A stretch of 64,000 nucleotides of DNA from the NCBI GenBank assembly GCA_002425185.1, contig DILT01000003.1, forward strand, positions 1 through 64,000, written 5' to 3'. The translations under genes and the position numbers were made by a program. This DNA is from Flammeovirgaceae bacterium UBA5585 (lineage in GTDB: Bacteria; Bacteroidota; Bacteroidia; Cytophagales; Cyclobacteriaceae). Shown piece after piece: positions 52,191 through 60,580 of this stretch. The notes beneath the pieces were generated by a model that was given only the letters and a program-made list of their open reading frames with translations, was not told the origin of the DNA and made no database searches. How positions within the stretch are numbered: the stretch's first letter is position 1; each line of letters starts with the position of its first letter.

Positions 52191-54620
52191 ATGGGAAAAA
52201 ATCTTGTAATCGTTGAATCTCCGGCTAAAGCGAAGACCATTGAAGGATATCTTGGAAAGGATTTCAAGGTAACTTCCAGCATGGGGCATATACGCGACTT
52301 GCCGAAAGGTTCAGGTGCAATTGATATTGAGAATGACTTTGAACCTACCTATGAGATAAGTCCTGATAAAAAGGAGATCATAAACAAACTGAAGAAGTTA
52401 GCCGATGAAGCCGAAATGGTTTACCTGGCCAGTGACGAGGACCGTGAAGGAGAGGCCATTGCGTGGCATTTAAAAGAATCATTGGATTTGAATGACGCGA
52501 AAACACGAAGAATTGTTTTTACCGAAATCACCAAAAAGGCCATACTAAGCGCCATCGAGAATCCGCGTGGAATAGATGTCGATCTGGTGAATGCACAGCA
52601 AGCACGAAGAATTCTTGACCGCCTTGTTGGGTATGAACTTTCTCCCATCCTTTGGAAAAAAATTAAAACAGGTCTTTCTGCCGGTCGTGTGCAATCCGTT
52701 GCTGTGCGATTAGTGGTTGAACGCGAGCGGGAAATAAACGACTTTACAACAAAAACATCGTATCGTGTTACCGCGCAGTTTGATTTGGGTAAAGGAAAGG
52801 CGCTTCAGGCTGAACTAGCTGAGCGATTTGATAAAGAAGAGGAAGCCTTTGAATTTTTACAGTCATGTATTGGGGCAAAATTTTCCATTGCCGACCTGCA
52901 AACCAAGCCCCTCAAGCGCTCGCCCGCGCCTCCGTTTACAACCTCCACGTTGCAACAGGAAGCCTCGCGGAAATTGAGCTTTTCGGTGGTGCAAACCATG
53001 ATGGTAGCGCAAAAGCTTTATGAAGCCGGTAAGATCAGTTACATGCGTACGGATTCAGTAAATCTTTCTGATGAGGCACAACAAGGTGCAAAGCGGCAAA
53101 TTGAATCGGCTTATGGAAAGGAGTTTGTCAACCTCAGGCAATATAAAACCAAATCTTCCGGAGCGCAGGAAGCACACGAAGCAATCCGGCCAACGGATTT
53201 CTCGGTTCTTGATCCGGGTATGGATCGCAACGCCCAGCGGTTGTATGAATTAATCTGGAAGCGTGCAATTGCCTCGCAAATGGCCGATGCGGAGTTAGAG
53301 AAAACCACTGCCACTATCAGTATTTCAACAAATCCCCGCACCCTTACGGCAACAGGAGAGGTTGTGAAATTTCAAGGATTTTTGTCTGTATATATGGAGT
53401 CGGGTGATGATGAAGATGACGAGCAGAACAGCAAGGTGCTACCCCCGCTAACGCTGGGACAAGATCTTAAGCTGGACGAACTTGTGGCCCGCCAGACGTT
53501 CTCCCGCAATCCGCCACGCTATACGGAAGCCAGTTTGGTTAAAAAACTGGAAGAATTAGGCATTGGTCGTCCTTCCACGTATGCACCTACTATTTCAACA
53601 GTGCAGAAGCGTGGCTATGTTGTTAAAGAAAGCCGTGAAGGTGTAGAACGTCCTTACCAGGTTTTCCGGTTGGCTAGCAATACCGTAATTAAAAATCAGG
53701 AAACAGAAATTACGGGCGCAGAGAAGAATAAGTTATTCCCGACTAACATTGCTATGGTGGTGAATGACTTTCTGGTAGATCATTTTCCCGACATCACTGA
53801 TTATTCATTTACCTCTGAAATTGAACAGGAGTTTGATGAGATTGCTACAGGTAAATTGGAGTGGCATAAAATGCTGGATAATTTCTACACACCATTTCAT
53901 AAAAAGGTAAAAAAGACCGAATTGGTAGAACGCTCATCGGCCAGCAAAAACCGTGAACTCGGTGTTGATCCGAAGAGTGGCAAGAATGTTTATGTAAAGC
54001 TCGGCAAGTTTGGTGCGTATATTCAGATTGGCGAAAACCCCGATGATAACGGTGGTGAAAAACCTAAGTTCGCCAGCCTGCGACCAGGTCAGTTCATTGA
54101 AAACATTACCCTGGAAGATGCCCTGGAACTGATGAAGATGCCACGGGAACTTGGTATGTTTGAAGATAAGCCTGTCGTTGCCAACATTGGTCGTTTCGGC
54201 CCGTATGTTTTGCACGATAAAAAATTTGTTTCCATACCTAAGGGCGAAGATCCTTACACGATAACCGAAGCACGGGCAGTTGAACTGATTGAACAAAAGC
54301 GTATTTCCGATGCTAATAAAACCATCAAATTGTTTGATGAAAATCCGGAGATACAAGTTTTGAATGGTCGCTTTGGTCCATACATTAAAGCAGGAAAAAA
54401 GAATGTAAAAATTCCGAAAGACAAAGTACCGGCCGAGCTAACCCTGGAAGAATGTTTAGAGCTTGCCGCCAATGCACCTGAGAAGAAAGGCAGATGGGGT
54501 CGCTTTGGTGGTGCTAAAAAGAAAGAAGAAGCTGATGTTGTAGCGACAAAAGCTGTTAAAGCAAAGACCCCTGCTAAGAAGACCGCGAAAAAGACAACAG
54601 CCCGAAAGAAGAAGTCATAA
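52191..54620 (+). CDS. topA: DNA topoisomerase I
   Basis: 809-aa type IA topoisomerase relaxing negative supercoils. The Toprim domain is at residues 1-130 (NLVIVESPAKAKTIEGYLG, ASDEDREGEAIAWHL). The active-site Tyr is residue 284 in SYMRTDSVNLS. Typical blocks include RILDRLVGYELSP and GIGRPSTYAPTIS. Instead of zinc ribbons, the C-terminal third carries repeated beta modules (KFGAYIQIGE, GRFGPYVLHDKK, GRFGPYIKAGKK), as in other Bacteroidota. The last 25 residues are a Lys/Ala/Thr-rich tail similar in style to the aconitase tail. Confidence 0.96.
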   Translation: MGKNLVIVESPAKAKTIEGYLGKDFKVTSSMGHIRDLPKGSGAIDIENDFEPTYEISPDKKEIINKLKKLADEAEMVYLASDEDREGEAIAWHLKESLDLNDAKTRRIVFTEITKKAILSAIENPRGIDVDLVNAQQARRILDRLVGYELSPILWKKIKTGLSAGRVQSVAVRLVVEREREINDFTTKTSYRVTAQFDLGKGKALQAELAERFDKEEEAFEFLQSCIGAKFSIADLQTKPLKRSPAPPFTTSTLQQEASRKLSFSVVQTMMVAQKLYEAGKISYMRTDSVNLSDEAQQGAKRQIESAYGKEFVNLRQYKTKSSGAQEAHEAIRPTDFSVLDPGMDRNAQRLYELIWKRAIASQMADAELEKTTATISISTNPRTLTATGEVVKFQGFLSVYMESGDDEDDEQNSKVLPPLTLGQDLKLDELVARQTFSRNPPRYTEASLVKKLEELGIGRPSTYAPTISTVQKRGYVVKESREGVERPYQVFRLASNTVIKNQETEITGAEKNKLFPTNIAMVVNDFLVDHFPDITDYSFTSEIEQEFDEIATGKLEWHKMLDNFYTPFHKKVKKTELVERSSASKNRELGVDPKSGKNVYVKLGKFGAYIQIGENPDDNGGEKPKFASLRPGQFIENITLEDALELMKMPRELGMFEDKPVVANIGRFGPYVLHDKKFVSIPKGEDPYTITEARAVELIEQKRISDANKTIKLFDENPEIQVLNGRFGPYIKAGKKNVKIPKDKVPAELTLEECLELAANAPEKKGRWGRFGGAKKKEEADVVATKAVKAKTPAKKTAKKTTARKKKS

Positions 54621-54651
54621 TTGTTAGTTAATTAATCCTTATCTTTAGTTT

Positions 54652-54879
54652 ATGAATAGGATTTTTCAGTTTACGGCTGTAATTGAACGTGAAGGTGATG
54701 GGTATGTTTCTTTTTGTCCTGAATTGGATATTGCTTCGCAGGGAAATACAGTTGAAGAAGCCAGTGAAAATCTTAAAGAAGCAATAGAATTATTCTATGA
54801 ACATGCTTCTGAAGAAGAGATTAAAACCCGGCAGCACCACGAAATCTTTGTAACTCAATTAGCAGTTTCCGTTGGGTAA
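54652..54879 (+). CDS. hicB: HicB-family antitoxin
   Basis: 75-aa partial RNase-H-like fold protein. The pattern FTAVIEREGDGYVSFCPELDIASQGNTVEEA is the HicB core. It is short and lacks a C-terminal DNA-binding domain, like many HicB antitoxins that rely on the fold alone. A TATCTTTA near-match to the -7 element lies just before it, with TTG 16 bp upstream. HicB neutralises the HicA toxin encoded by the overlapping next gene. Confidence 0.9.
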   Translation: MNRIFQFTAVIEREGDGYVSFCPELDIASQGNTVEEASENLKEAIELFYEHASEEEIKTRQHHEIFVTQLAVSVG

Positions 54880-55093
54880 GATTGGTAAATTTTCCGGTGC
54901 GGATATCTGTAAGATTCTTAGCAGACATGGATTTACTGAAATACGCCAAAAGGGAAGCCATATCATAATGCAGAAGAAACTTGAAAAATCAACTATCACT
55001 GTTCCGGTTCCAAATCATAAAGAAATTAAGATTGGTACCTTGATGTCAATAATACGCCAATCCGGAGTACCCAGAACTGAGTTTGAATCATAA
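54872..55093 (+). CDS. hicA: HicA-family mRNA interferase toxin
   Basis: 73-aa toxin with the double-stranded-RNA-binding-like HicA fold. The pattern KIGKFSGADICKILSRHGF and the catalytic His in RQKGSHIIM are present, followed by TVPVPNHKEIKIGTL. It cleaves mRNA when not bound by HicB. The only suitable start is a TTG at 54872, inside the hicB stop region (8-bp overlap), which would couple toxin translation to antitoxin translation. The order hicB-hicA is the reverse of the classical E. coli one. Confidence 0.88.
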   Translation: MGKIGKFSGADICKILSRHGFTEIRQKGSHIIMQKKLEKSTITVPVPNHKEIKIGTLMSIIRQSGVPRTEFES

Positions 55094-55113
55094 TTTCATA
55101 GCTTCTTTTTACG

Positions 55114-55803
55114 TTGAAACATTTAGTTGTACTTACCGGAGCGGGCATTAGTGCCGAAAGTGGTATTCCTACCTTTCGTGATTCCGGAGGCCTGTGGGAA
55201 GGTTATCAGGTAGAAGATGTGGCCACCCCCGAAGGTTGGACGAAAAATCCCAAACTTGTCTTAGACTTCTATAACCAAAGAAGAAAGAAAGCCCTGGAGG
55301 CAAAACCTAATCCCGGGCACGAAATACTGGCATCGCTCGAAAGTCATTTCAACGTTACCATTGTTACTCAAAACGTAGATAACCTCCATGAGCGTGCAGG
55401 TTCATCTACCGTAATTCATTTGCACGGCAGTCTTTTTGAATCCCGTAGTACCGGAGATGAGACGTTGGTGTATCCAATACCGGGATGGGAATTAAATTGG
55501 GGTGATACGTGTGAAAAAGGTTTTCAGCTTCGGCCGAACATTGTATGGTTTGGTGAATTGGTACCGATGATAGAGGTAGCTGCAGACTATGCAGCACAAG
55601 CTGATATTTTTCTGGTTGTTGGTACCTCTATGGTAGTGTATCCCGCAGCGGGGCTAATCAATTATGTACGGTACGATGTTCCTAAATTTCTGTTAGATCC
55701 TAAACTGCCGGATATCACCTATATTCGAAACCTGGAAATGATTCAGGATAAAGCCAGTACAGGGCTGGCGCATTTAAAACCCAAACTGTTAGAGCTTTCA
55801 TGA
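55114..55803 (+). CDS. SIR2-family NAD-dependent protein deacylase without zinc cysteines
   Basis: 229-aa sirtuin. The NAD-binding motif VLTGAGISAESGIPTFRDSGG begins at residue 6, TQNVDNLHERAG is at 85-96, and the catalytic His is His104 in HLHGS. Sirtuins normally have four zinc cysteines after this His, but residues 105-150 contain only Cys133, so the zinc module is lost or altered. A TTG at 55114 is the start that gives the canonical N-terminus; there is no ATG nearby. The stop overlaps coaX in an ATGA junction. Confidence 0.88.
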   Translation: MKHLVVLTGAGISAESGIPTFRDSGGLWEGYQVEDVATPEGWTKNPKLVLDFYNQRRKKALEAKPNPGHEILASLESHFNVTIVTQNVDNLHERAGSSTVIHLHGSLFESRSTGDETLVYPIPGWELNWGDTCEKGFQLRPNIVWFGELVPMIEVAADYAAQADIFLVVGTSMVVYPAAGLINYVRYDVPKFLLDPKLPDITYIRNLEMIQDKASTGLAHLKPKLLELS

Positions 55804-56567
55804 TACTTGTGCTTGATATTGGCAACTCGGACATTACCATAGGTTTGTTTGACCAGCAGGAGTTAAAATACACCTGGAGAATACCGGCTGTGGCCGATCG
55901 GCCGGAGTTGTATTACGGTATCAAGTTTCGCGATTATTTACTGGAAGCTGGTCTGCTAATCAGTAATGTTGAAAAAATTGTACTGAGCAGTGTGGTACCA
56001 AACCTAACGGACAAAATCATAAACGTAACGGTAACGTTGTTCGAAAAGAATCCCATTGTACTTGGCCCTGATATTTATAAGAAACTCCCCATTGAAGTAC
56101 TAAATCCTTATGAAATTGGTTCCGACCTGGTTGCCAATGCCGTAGCCGCGCATACCTTGTTCAAAACCAATTGTGTGGTTGTTGATTTTGGCACCGCCCT
56201 TACATTTACCACGGTATCGGGTGATGGAAAAATTTTAGGCGTAGCCATAGCACCCGGATTAAAAACAGCAATCAGGGCCCTCTCACAAAACACGGCAAAG
56301 TTATTTGAAGTGCCGCTGGAACTTCCTCAATCTGCCTTAGGTAAAAATACGGTGCATGCCATTCAAGCTGGAATTTTATTAGGCTATGAAGGCCTGGTAA
56401 AATCGATGCTTGACAGAATTCGTGCAGAGTTAAACGACCCCAATCTCTCAACAGTGGCTACCGGTGGATTATCTTCCGTTATTACACCGGCATCCAATGG
56501 TACGTTTACCAGAATTGAACCAAACCTTACCTTAGAAGGATTGCGTCTGGTAGCAGGTTGCGTTTAA
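55800..56567 (+). CDS. coaX: Type III pantothenate kinase
   Basis: 255-aa ASKHA-fold kinase catalysing the first step of CoA synthesis. Motifs are LVLDIGNSDITIGLFD at the start, GSDLVANAVAAH, VVVDFGTALTFT and GIAPGL-like VAIAPGLKTA. The ATGA overlap links its translation to the upstream sirtuin. It converges on the TlpA/ResA gene with a 3-bp gap. Confidence 0.95.
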   Translation: MILVLDIGNSDITIGLFDQQELKYTWRIPAVADRPELYYGIKFRDYLLEAGLLISNVEKIVLSSVVPNLTDKIINVTVTLFEKNPIVLGPDIYKKLPIEVLNPYEIGSDLVANAVAAHTLFKTNCVVVDFGTALTFTTVSGDGKILGVAIAPGLKTAIRALSQNTAKLFEVPLELPQSALGKNTVHAIQAGILLGYEGLVKSMLDRIRAELNDPNLSTVATGGLSSVITPASNGTFTRIEPNLTLEGLRLVAGCV

Positions 56568-56570
56568 GGA

Positions 56571-57092
56571 TTATTGTGCAGCAAGTTCCTGCAACATGGT
56601 TTTATACTTTTCGCTATCGTAGTTTGTGCTGCCAACTTTTTGATGCGCTATTTTTCCATCCTTGCTGATGATGAATGTTGTGGGAATAGAAGGAACATTC
56701 AGTTGAGTTGACATATTCGAAGTGGGCATATATACCGGAAAGGTAAAACTGTTCCGCTTCAGATACGCGGCAACTTTGTTTTGATCGCCTTCTTGATCTA
56801 CCGAAAGCATAACAAAAACGATGTCATCCGATTTAGTTTTTTCATAGAGCTTTTGAATGCCGGGCATTTCTTCTCGACAGGGACCGCACCAGGTGGCCCA
56901 CATATTCAGGAATATAACTTTACCTTTTAAGGTTTCGATGGCAACATTTTCTCCTGCTAATGTTTTGAGTGTGAACCTATAATTAAAATCCTTGTCCTTG
57001 TTATTGGCCGTTTCTGGATTATTGAAACCGGTTAGGTAAACAACAAGAAGTGTTAAGACCACGGCAACGGATAGGATATTTTTCATTTTCAT
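56571..57092 (-). CDS. TlpA/ResA-family thiol-disulfide oxidoreductase
   Basis: 173-aa membrane-anchored thioredoxin-like protein. A single N-terminal hydrophobic helix (about residues 5-22) is followed by a periplasmic AhpC/TSA-like domain. The active site is WCGPC (Cys69, Cys72) and the cis-Pro region is VPSIPTTFI. It probably reduces periplasmic disulfides or supports cytochrome c maturation; no ccm gene is adjacent. Two Met codons lie at the start (57092 and 57086). Confidence 0.92.
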   Translation of the reverse strand: MKMKNILSVAVVLTLLVVYLTGFNNPETANNKDKDFNYRFTLKTLAGENVAIETLKGKVIFLNMWATWCGPCREEMPGIQKLYEKTKSDDIVFVMLSVDQEGDQNKVAAYLKRNSFTFPVYMPTSNMSTQLNVPSIPTTFIISKDGKIAHQKVGSTNYDSEKYKTMLQELAAQ

Positions 57093-57187
57093 TAGTTCTC
57101 AGGTAAATATTTTGGCCTGGTAATTGAAACAGGAGTTAGGCAATAATGAGATTTTAATTAATTTCGAAGTTAATAAGTTCCCATGCA

Positions 57188-58972
57188 ATGCACAAAATAC
57201 TGATAATCAAGTTACTTATCTTCGTATTGATTCCGGCAGGCGTTTTTGCGCAAAAGCTTAAGTATAAGGAAATCTTTACGCTGCTTGATGCAAAGCAATA
57301 TGAAAGGGCGGAACCATTTTTACGATCTTATATCAATGAGAATAAGGCACCTGAACCCAGTTCATTTCTTTTTATGGGTATCATCTACCAGGAAAAGTCT
57401 GCTAAGGATGATGTATTGAAAGATTCTCAAGGCGCTATTAATCACATCGACTCTGCCTTGTTGTTTTACGACAAAGCATATAAAACAATCAATGAAAAGG
57501 AATTTAAAGGAAGTAGTAAGGATTACTACTCCATGTACAACAAGCGTGATTTACGTACAGGTGAGTTTGGGGCAAAACTGTCCGATGTTCAATTTGACAT
57601 CGAGAAACGCACAGCTGCTTTGCGAGAGCGGAAAGATAAAATCGGATTGGTAAAACTTTATTTTACTCAGGCAGAAGAACTCTATAGGCGTGCGAACGAG
57701 TTATATAAAGTTATTCAACATGCTTTTCCGGGCGAGCGCGAGTTTTATTTAAGATCTGATGACAATGTCCTGAAACAACTCGCTACCTTGTCTGTACGCT
57801 ACGACTCCGCGAAGAAAGCGTTTGACCATTACAAAGTCAGTGCAGGAAACCTGGGCAAAATCGGGTACAACCACACCTGGAGTGTTTCGGAGATCAAAGA
57901 CTTTAAGCGTGACGGGGCCTCACTCACTAATTTCTATCAGGATAATCTTGAGGTGTGGGACTACAAGAAGTTTGCTGACCAGGCGCTTGCCCTGATAAAC
58001 ACCGAGTTGAAGCCTATCCGTGAAAACTTACTGAAGTACGATATCGAAATAAATAAGCTCAGGGAAAAATTGAAGGATGATTCAGTTTCTGTTAAAAGTG
58101 ATTTAACCAAATTGGTGGCGAGCCTACTGGGTGAAAAGCTTAAGAAATTTGATCCCGATCCGCTTCCAATGAATGTATTTGCGGTGAAGGTGGCTAACCT
58201 GGAATACAGGTCAACACTTGTTGAACATAAAAAGGGGGAGAAGAAAAATGATGTTTTTGAAAAATTAAAGCAAACCGAAAATGAATTGAAGGCATTGAAT
58301 AAGCTGGACAGCGTAGCCACAAAACTTCAATCGGTGAATATTGATGAGGAAGCCCTTAACTATAAAACGTTTGTTGCCGAAGCCTATACGAATGCGGTGT
58401 TATTAAAGAGTTATGCAAAAGCTGAAAAGGAATACGCTGACCGCGAGAAGAAATTAAAAGAAAAGGAATTGGCGAGCCGCAAAAAGGCATTGCAATGGCT
58501 GGTTCATGGAAATGACTCTATTCCGCTTTCCGGGGATGTTACTAATTCCAAATTTAAATTACTGGTTATTCAAGATGAAAAGTATACAGCCGGAATTGCA
58601 TTTGCGGATTCAGTCTCGGGCGAGGGTTATCTTTATACCATCACGCCTTCACGTATTCCTGATTTGAGTGTTAAATTTCCAATCGATAAAACAAATTTCA
58701 GGGAAAGGAGACTTGTCGCTACCAAAGCATTATCAACAACGGATGAAGGTGCGCATATCTTTTTTGTTCTCCTTGTGTCATCCGATAAAGTAAAGGAAAA
58801 ATTTCCGATGACGGTGGCTAAAATTTACCGTTCTGATGGTTTATCGTGGAGCCAAAACTATGCGATCGATTTCATTCCCGAAGAGGTTCATTTTATCCAG
58901 GCAACGGGTGAGTTGCAGGTAAAAGCTGGCGATAAATTGGCTTTAATCGATAAGGGTGGAAAACTTAAATAA
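57188..58972 (+). CDS. Hypothetical exported protein with helical/coiled-coil repeats
   Basis: 594 aa, not recognised. A signal peptide (residues 1-21, cleavage near GVFAQ) directs it to the periplasm. The N-terminal 100 residues look TPR-like (LLDAKQYERAEPFLRSYI, FLFMGIIYQEKSAK). A long charged helical region with coiled-coil character spans about residues 270-440 (EINKLREKLKDDS, KEYADREKKLKEKELASRKK). The C-terminal 130 residues look like beta sheet. Monocistronic, with no informative neighbours. Confidence 0.75.
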   Translation: MHKILIIKLLIFVLIPAGVFAQKLKYKEIFTLLDAKQYERAEPFLRSYINENKAPEPSSFLFMGIIYQEKSAKDDVLKDSQGAINHIDSALLFYDKAYKTINEKEFKGSSKDYYSMYNKRDLRTGEFGAKLSDVQFDIEKRTAALRERKDKIGLVKLYFTQAEELYRRANELYKVIQHAFPGEREFYLRSDDNVLKQLATLSVRYDSAKKAFDHYKVSAGNLGKIGYNHTWSVSEIKDFKRDGASLTNFYQDNLEVWDYKKFADQALALINTELKPIRENLLKYDIEINKLREKLKDDSVSVKSDLTKLVASLLGEKLKKFDPDPLPMNVFAVKVANLEYRSTLVEHKKGEKKNDVFEKLKQTENELKALNKLDSVATKLQSVNIDEEALNYKTFVAEAYTNAVLLKSYAKAEKEYADREKKLKEKELASRKKALQWLVHGNDSIPLSGDVTNSKFKLLVIQDEKYTAGIAFADSVSGEGYLYTITPSRIPDLSVKFPIDKTNFRERRLVATKALSTTDEGAHIFFVLLVSSDKVKEKFPMTVAKIYRSDGLSWSQNYAIDFIPEEVHFIQATGELQVKAGDKLALIDKGGKLK

Positions 58973-58976
58973 TCGA

Positions 58977-59429
58977 TTAAGAACCCACTAATTTTTTCCA
59001 ATCTTGAAAGCGCATTTCGATGCGTGTAGCCATCTTTTCGTAGTTTTCCCAGCTATCGGTAACATGATAGATGGACGGCAAAGTCTTCACTAAAAGTTCG
59101 TCATAGTCGTTTCGATACAGGCCACCACCGTAATAATAATAGGTGAACATGTTTCCTTGTCGGTTAAACAACTCATAACCTAAGTAGCCATCCCAGATTT
59201 CACTCAGTATGGTGCAGGATATTTCACGTCTTTTAAAACGGAAAATCTGTATAGAGGCTTCTTCTTCAAAAAAGTCTGAGTAGAGTTCATGATCAATAAT
59301 CCAACCCAGGTACATGCCTATATGAACATAGGCTTGTTCAATGGGTAATGAATCCGGGAAATTTCCCAGAAAATGCGACTTGGCATTGTCGTAAATGGTT
59401 TTTTGAATTTCAGCTTTGCGTGGTTCCAT
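58977..59429 (-). CDS. Hypothetical protein, function unknown
   Basis: 150-aa soluble protein. The sequence AYVHIGMYLGWIIDHELYSDFF resembles a conserved uncharacterised family (DUF7832-like); this is from recollection of the pattern. A tyrosine-rich stretch (FTYYYYGGGLY) follows in the middle. No catalytic motif seen. It converges on the preceding gene and lies 83 bp from rsmE on the same strand. Confidence 0.75.
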   Translation of the reverse strand: MEPRKAEIQKTIYDNAKSHFLGNFPDSLPIEQAYVHIGMYLGWIIDHELYSDFFEEEASIQIFRFKRREISCTILSEIWDGYLGYELFNRQGNMFTYYYYGGGLYRNDYDELLVKTLPSIYHVTDSWENYEKMATRIEMRFQDWKKLVGS

Positions 59430-59512
59430 ACTACAAGTTTAACAAAAATATAGATAGCCTCCTTGGGTAGTTAATTATTCATTCTACCCTTGGCACGCGT
59501 GTAAGATAGCGA

Positions 59513-60214
59513 TTAAGTATTGACTAAATTCAGCATGTGGCAGGCTGCAAGTCCTGCGGTTTCCGTGCGCAGGCGGTGATTTCCCAAACTTATCTTTTTG
59601 TAGCCGCTGTCCAGTGCGGCACCTAGCTCGTCCGGTGTAAAATCACCCTCAGGGCCAACCAGTACCAGGTAGCGCTGTCCGGGCTTTGCTACCGACATTA
59701 AATGTGCGGGGTTTTGCAGGTCAACATAGGCTATAAACTTCGTAGTAGCTGCGTGGTCAGTACGTAGAAATTCATAAAAATCGGTCAGCGGATTCAGTGC
59801 CGGAAACGTTGCCCTGAAAGATTGTTTCATAGCACTCAGTACAATTTTTTGAATGCGATCATTTTTGATCGATTTCCTTTCTGTGTTTTTACAGTTTAAA
59901 AAGGTTATGTGGTCAATTCCCAGCTCTACACATTTCTCCACCATCCATTCGATGCGATCAGGGTTTTTAGTGGGGGATATGGCCAGGTGGATGTGGTAAT
60001 TTTTTGGTTGTTCTGGCCATTTACGCTGAATGGCAAACCCGCACTGGCCACTTGTTTCAGTAATTAAGGCTTCATAAAAATATCCTGCCCCATCAGTTAG
60101 TGTAATGGTATCACCTTGTTTTTTGCGAAGTACTTTCAGGCAATGTTTTGATTCTTCCGGAGTAAGGAACGAAATCCCTTGTGCAATACCTGGTTGAAAA
60201 AAAAGATTCTCCAT
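59513..60214 (-). CDS. rsmE: 16S rRNA (uracil(1498)-N(3))-methyltransferase
   Basis: 233-aa SPOUT methyltransferase modifying U1498 of 16S rRNA with SAM. An N-terminal PUA-like domain (about 1-70, SKHCLKVLRKKQGD) is followed by the knotted domain with LVLVGPEGDFTPDE and SLGNHRLRTETAG. Length is normal. Confidence 0.95.
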   Translation of the reverse strand: MENLFFQPGIAQGISFLTPEESKHCLKVLRKKQGDTITLTDGAGYFYEALITETSGQCGFAIQRKWPEQPKNYHIHLAISPTKNPDRIEWMVEKCVELGIDHITFLNCKNTERKSIKNDRIQKIVLSAMKQSFRATFPALNPLTDFYEFLRTDHAATTKFIAYVDLQNPAHLMSVAKPGQRYLVLVGPEGDFTPDELGAALDSGYKKISLGNHRLRTETAGLAACHMLNLVNT

Positions 60215-60230
60215 GAAGGAGTGTGCCCGG

Positions 60231-60494
60231 TTATTTGTATTGATGATACAAGTTGTCCATAAAGGCGATGTACTCGTTCATCGCGTCTTCTTTGGATTTA
60301 CCCTTTAGTTCAGCCCACGCATCATATTTTGCGATTGCCTTAAAATCAAAACCCCCCGGGCGATCTCCGGTTACATCACCCTCCGATCCTTGTTTGTAAA
60401 GCGCATACAACCTGAGTAATTCTTCATTTGAAGGACGTTGTGTTAGTTCTTTTGATCGGGCCACCGCAGCTTCAAATTGTTGTTGGAGTTCCAT
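60231..60494 (-). CDS. Acyl-CoA-binding protein
   Basis: 87-aa four-helix ACBP, a family best known from eukaryotes, which binds long-chain acyl-CoA in the cytosol. Motifs are RPSNEELLRLYALYKQGSEGD, GGFDFKAIAKYDAWAELKG and SKEDAMNEYIAFMD. The lysine and tyrosine residues that hold the CoA headgroup are in place. It lies 16 bp upstream of rsmE on the same strand. Bacterial members are patchily distributed, so transfer is possible but not shown. Confidence 0.93.
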   Translation of the reverse strand: MELQQQFEAAVARSKELTQRPSNEELLRLYALYKQGSEGDVTGDRPGGFDFKAIAKYDAWAELKGKSKEDAMNEYIAFMDNLYHQYK

Positions 60495-60536
60495 ACGGGA
60501 AGAGAATGAATTCGTAAAAGATTAAGGAATAATTAT

Positions 60537-60569
60537 ATCCACGCAACGGATTTGTTCCATTGCGTGGAT
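60537..60569 (-). terminator. Hairpin terminator after citrate synthase gene
   Basis: ATCCACGCAA at 60537-60546 pairs with TTGCGTGGAT at 60560-60569 (10 bp). On the minus strand it lies 11 bp past the gltA stop and is followed by an AT-rich stretch, without a pure T-run. Confidence 0.65.
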
Positions 60570-60580
60570 GCATGATAGTA

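Noticed and set aside
59464..59494. GGGTAG/CTACCC inverted repeat between the hypothetical gene at 58977 and rsmE
   Set aside because: Only six base pairs with a long AT-rich loop; not convincing as a terminator or operator.
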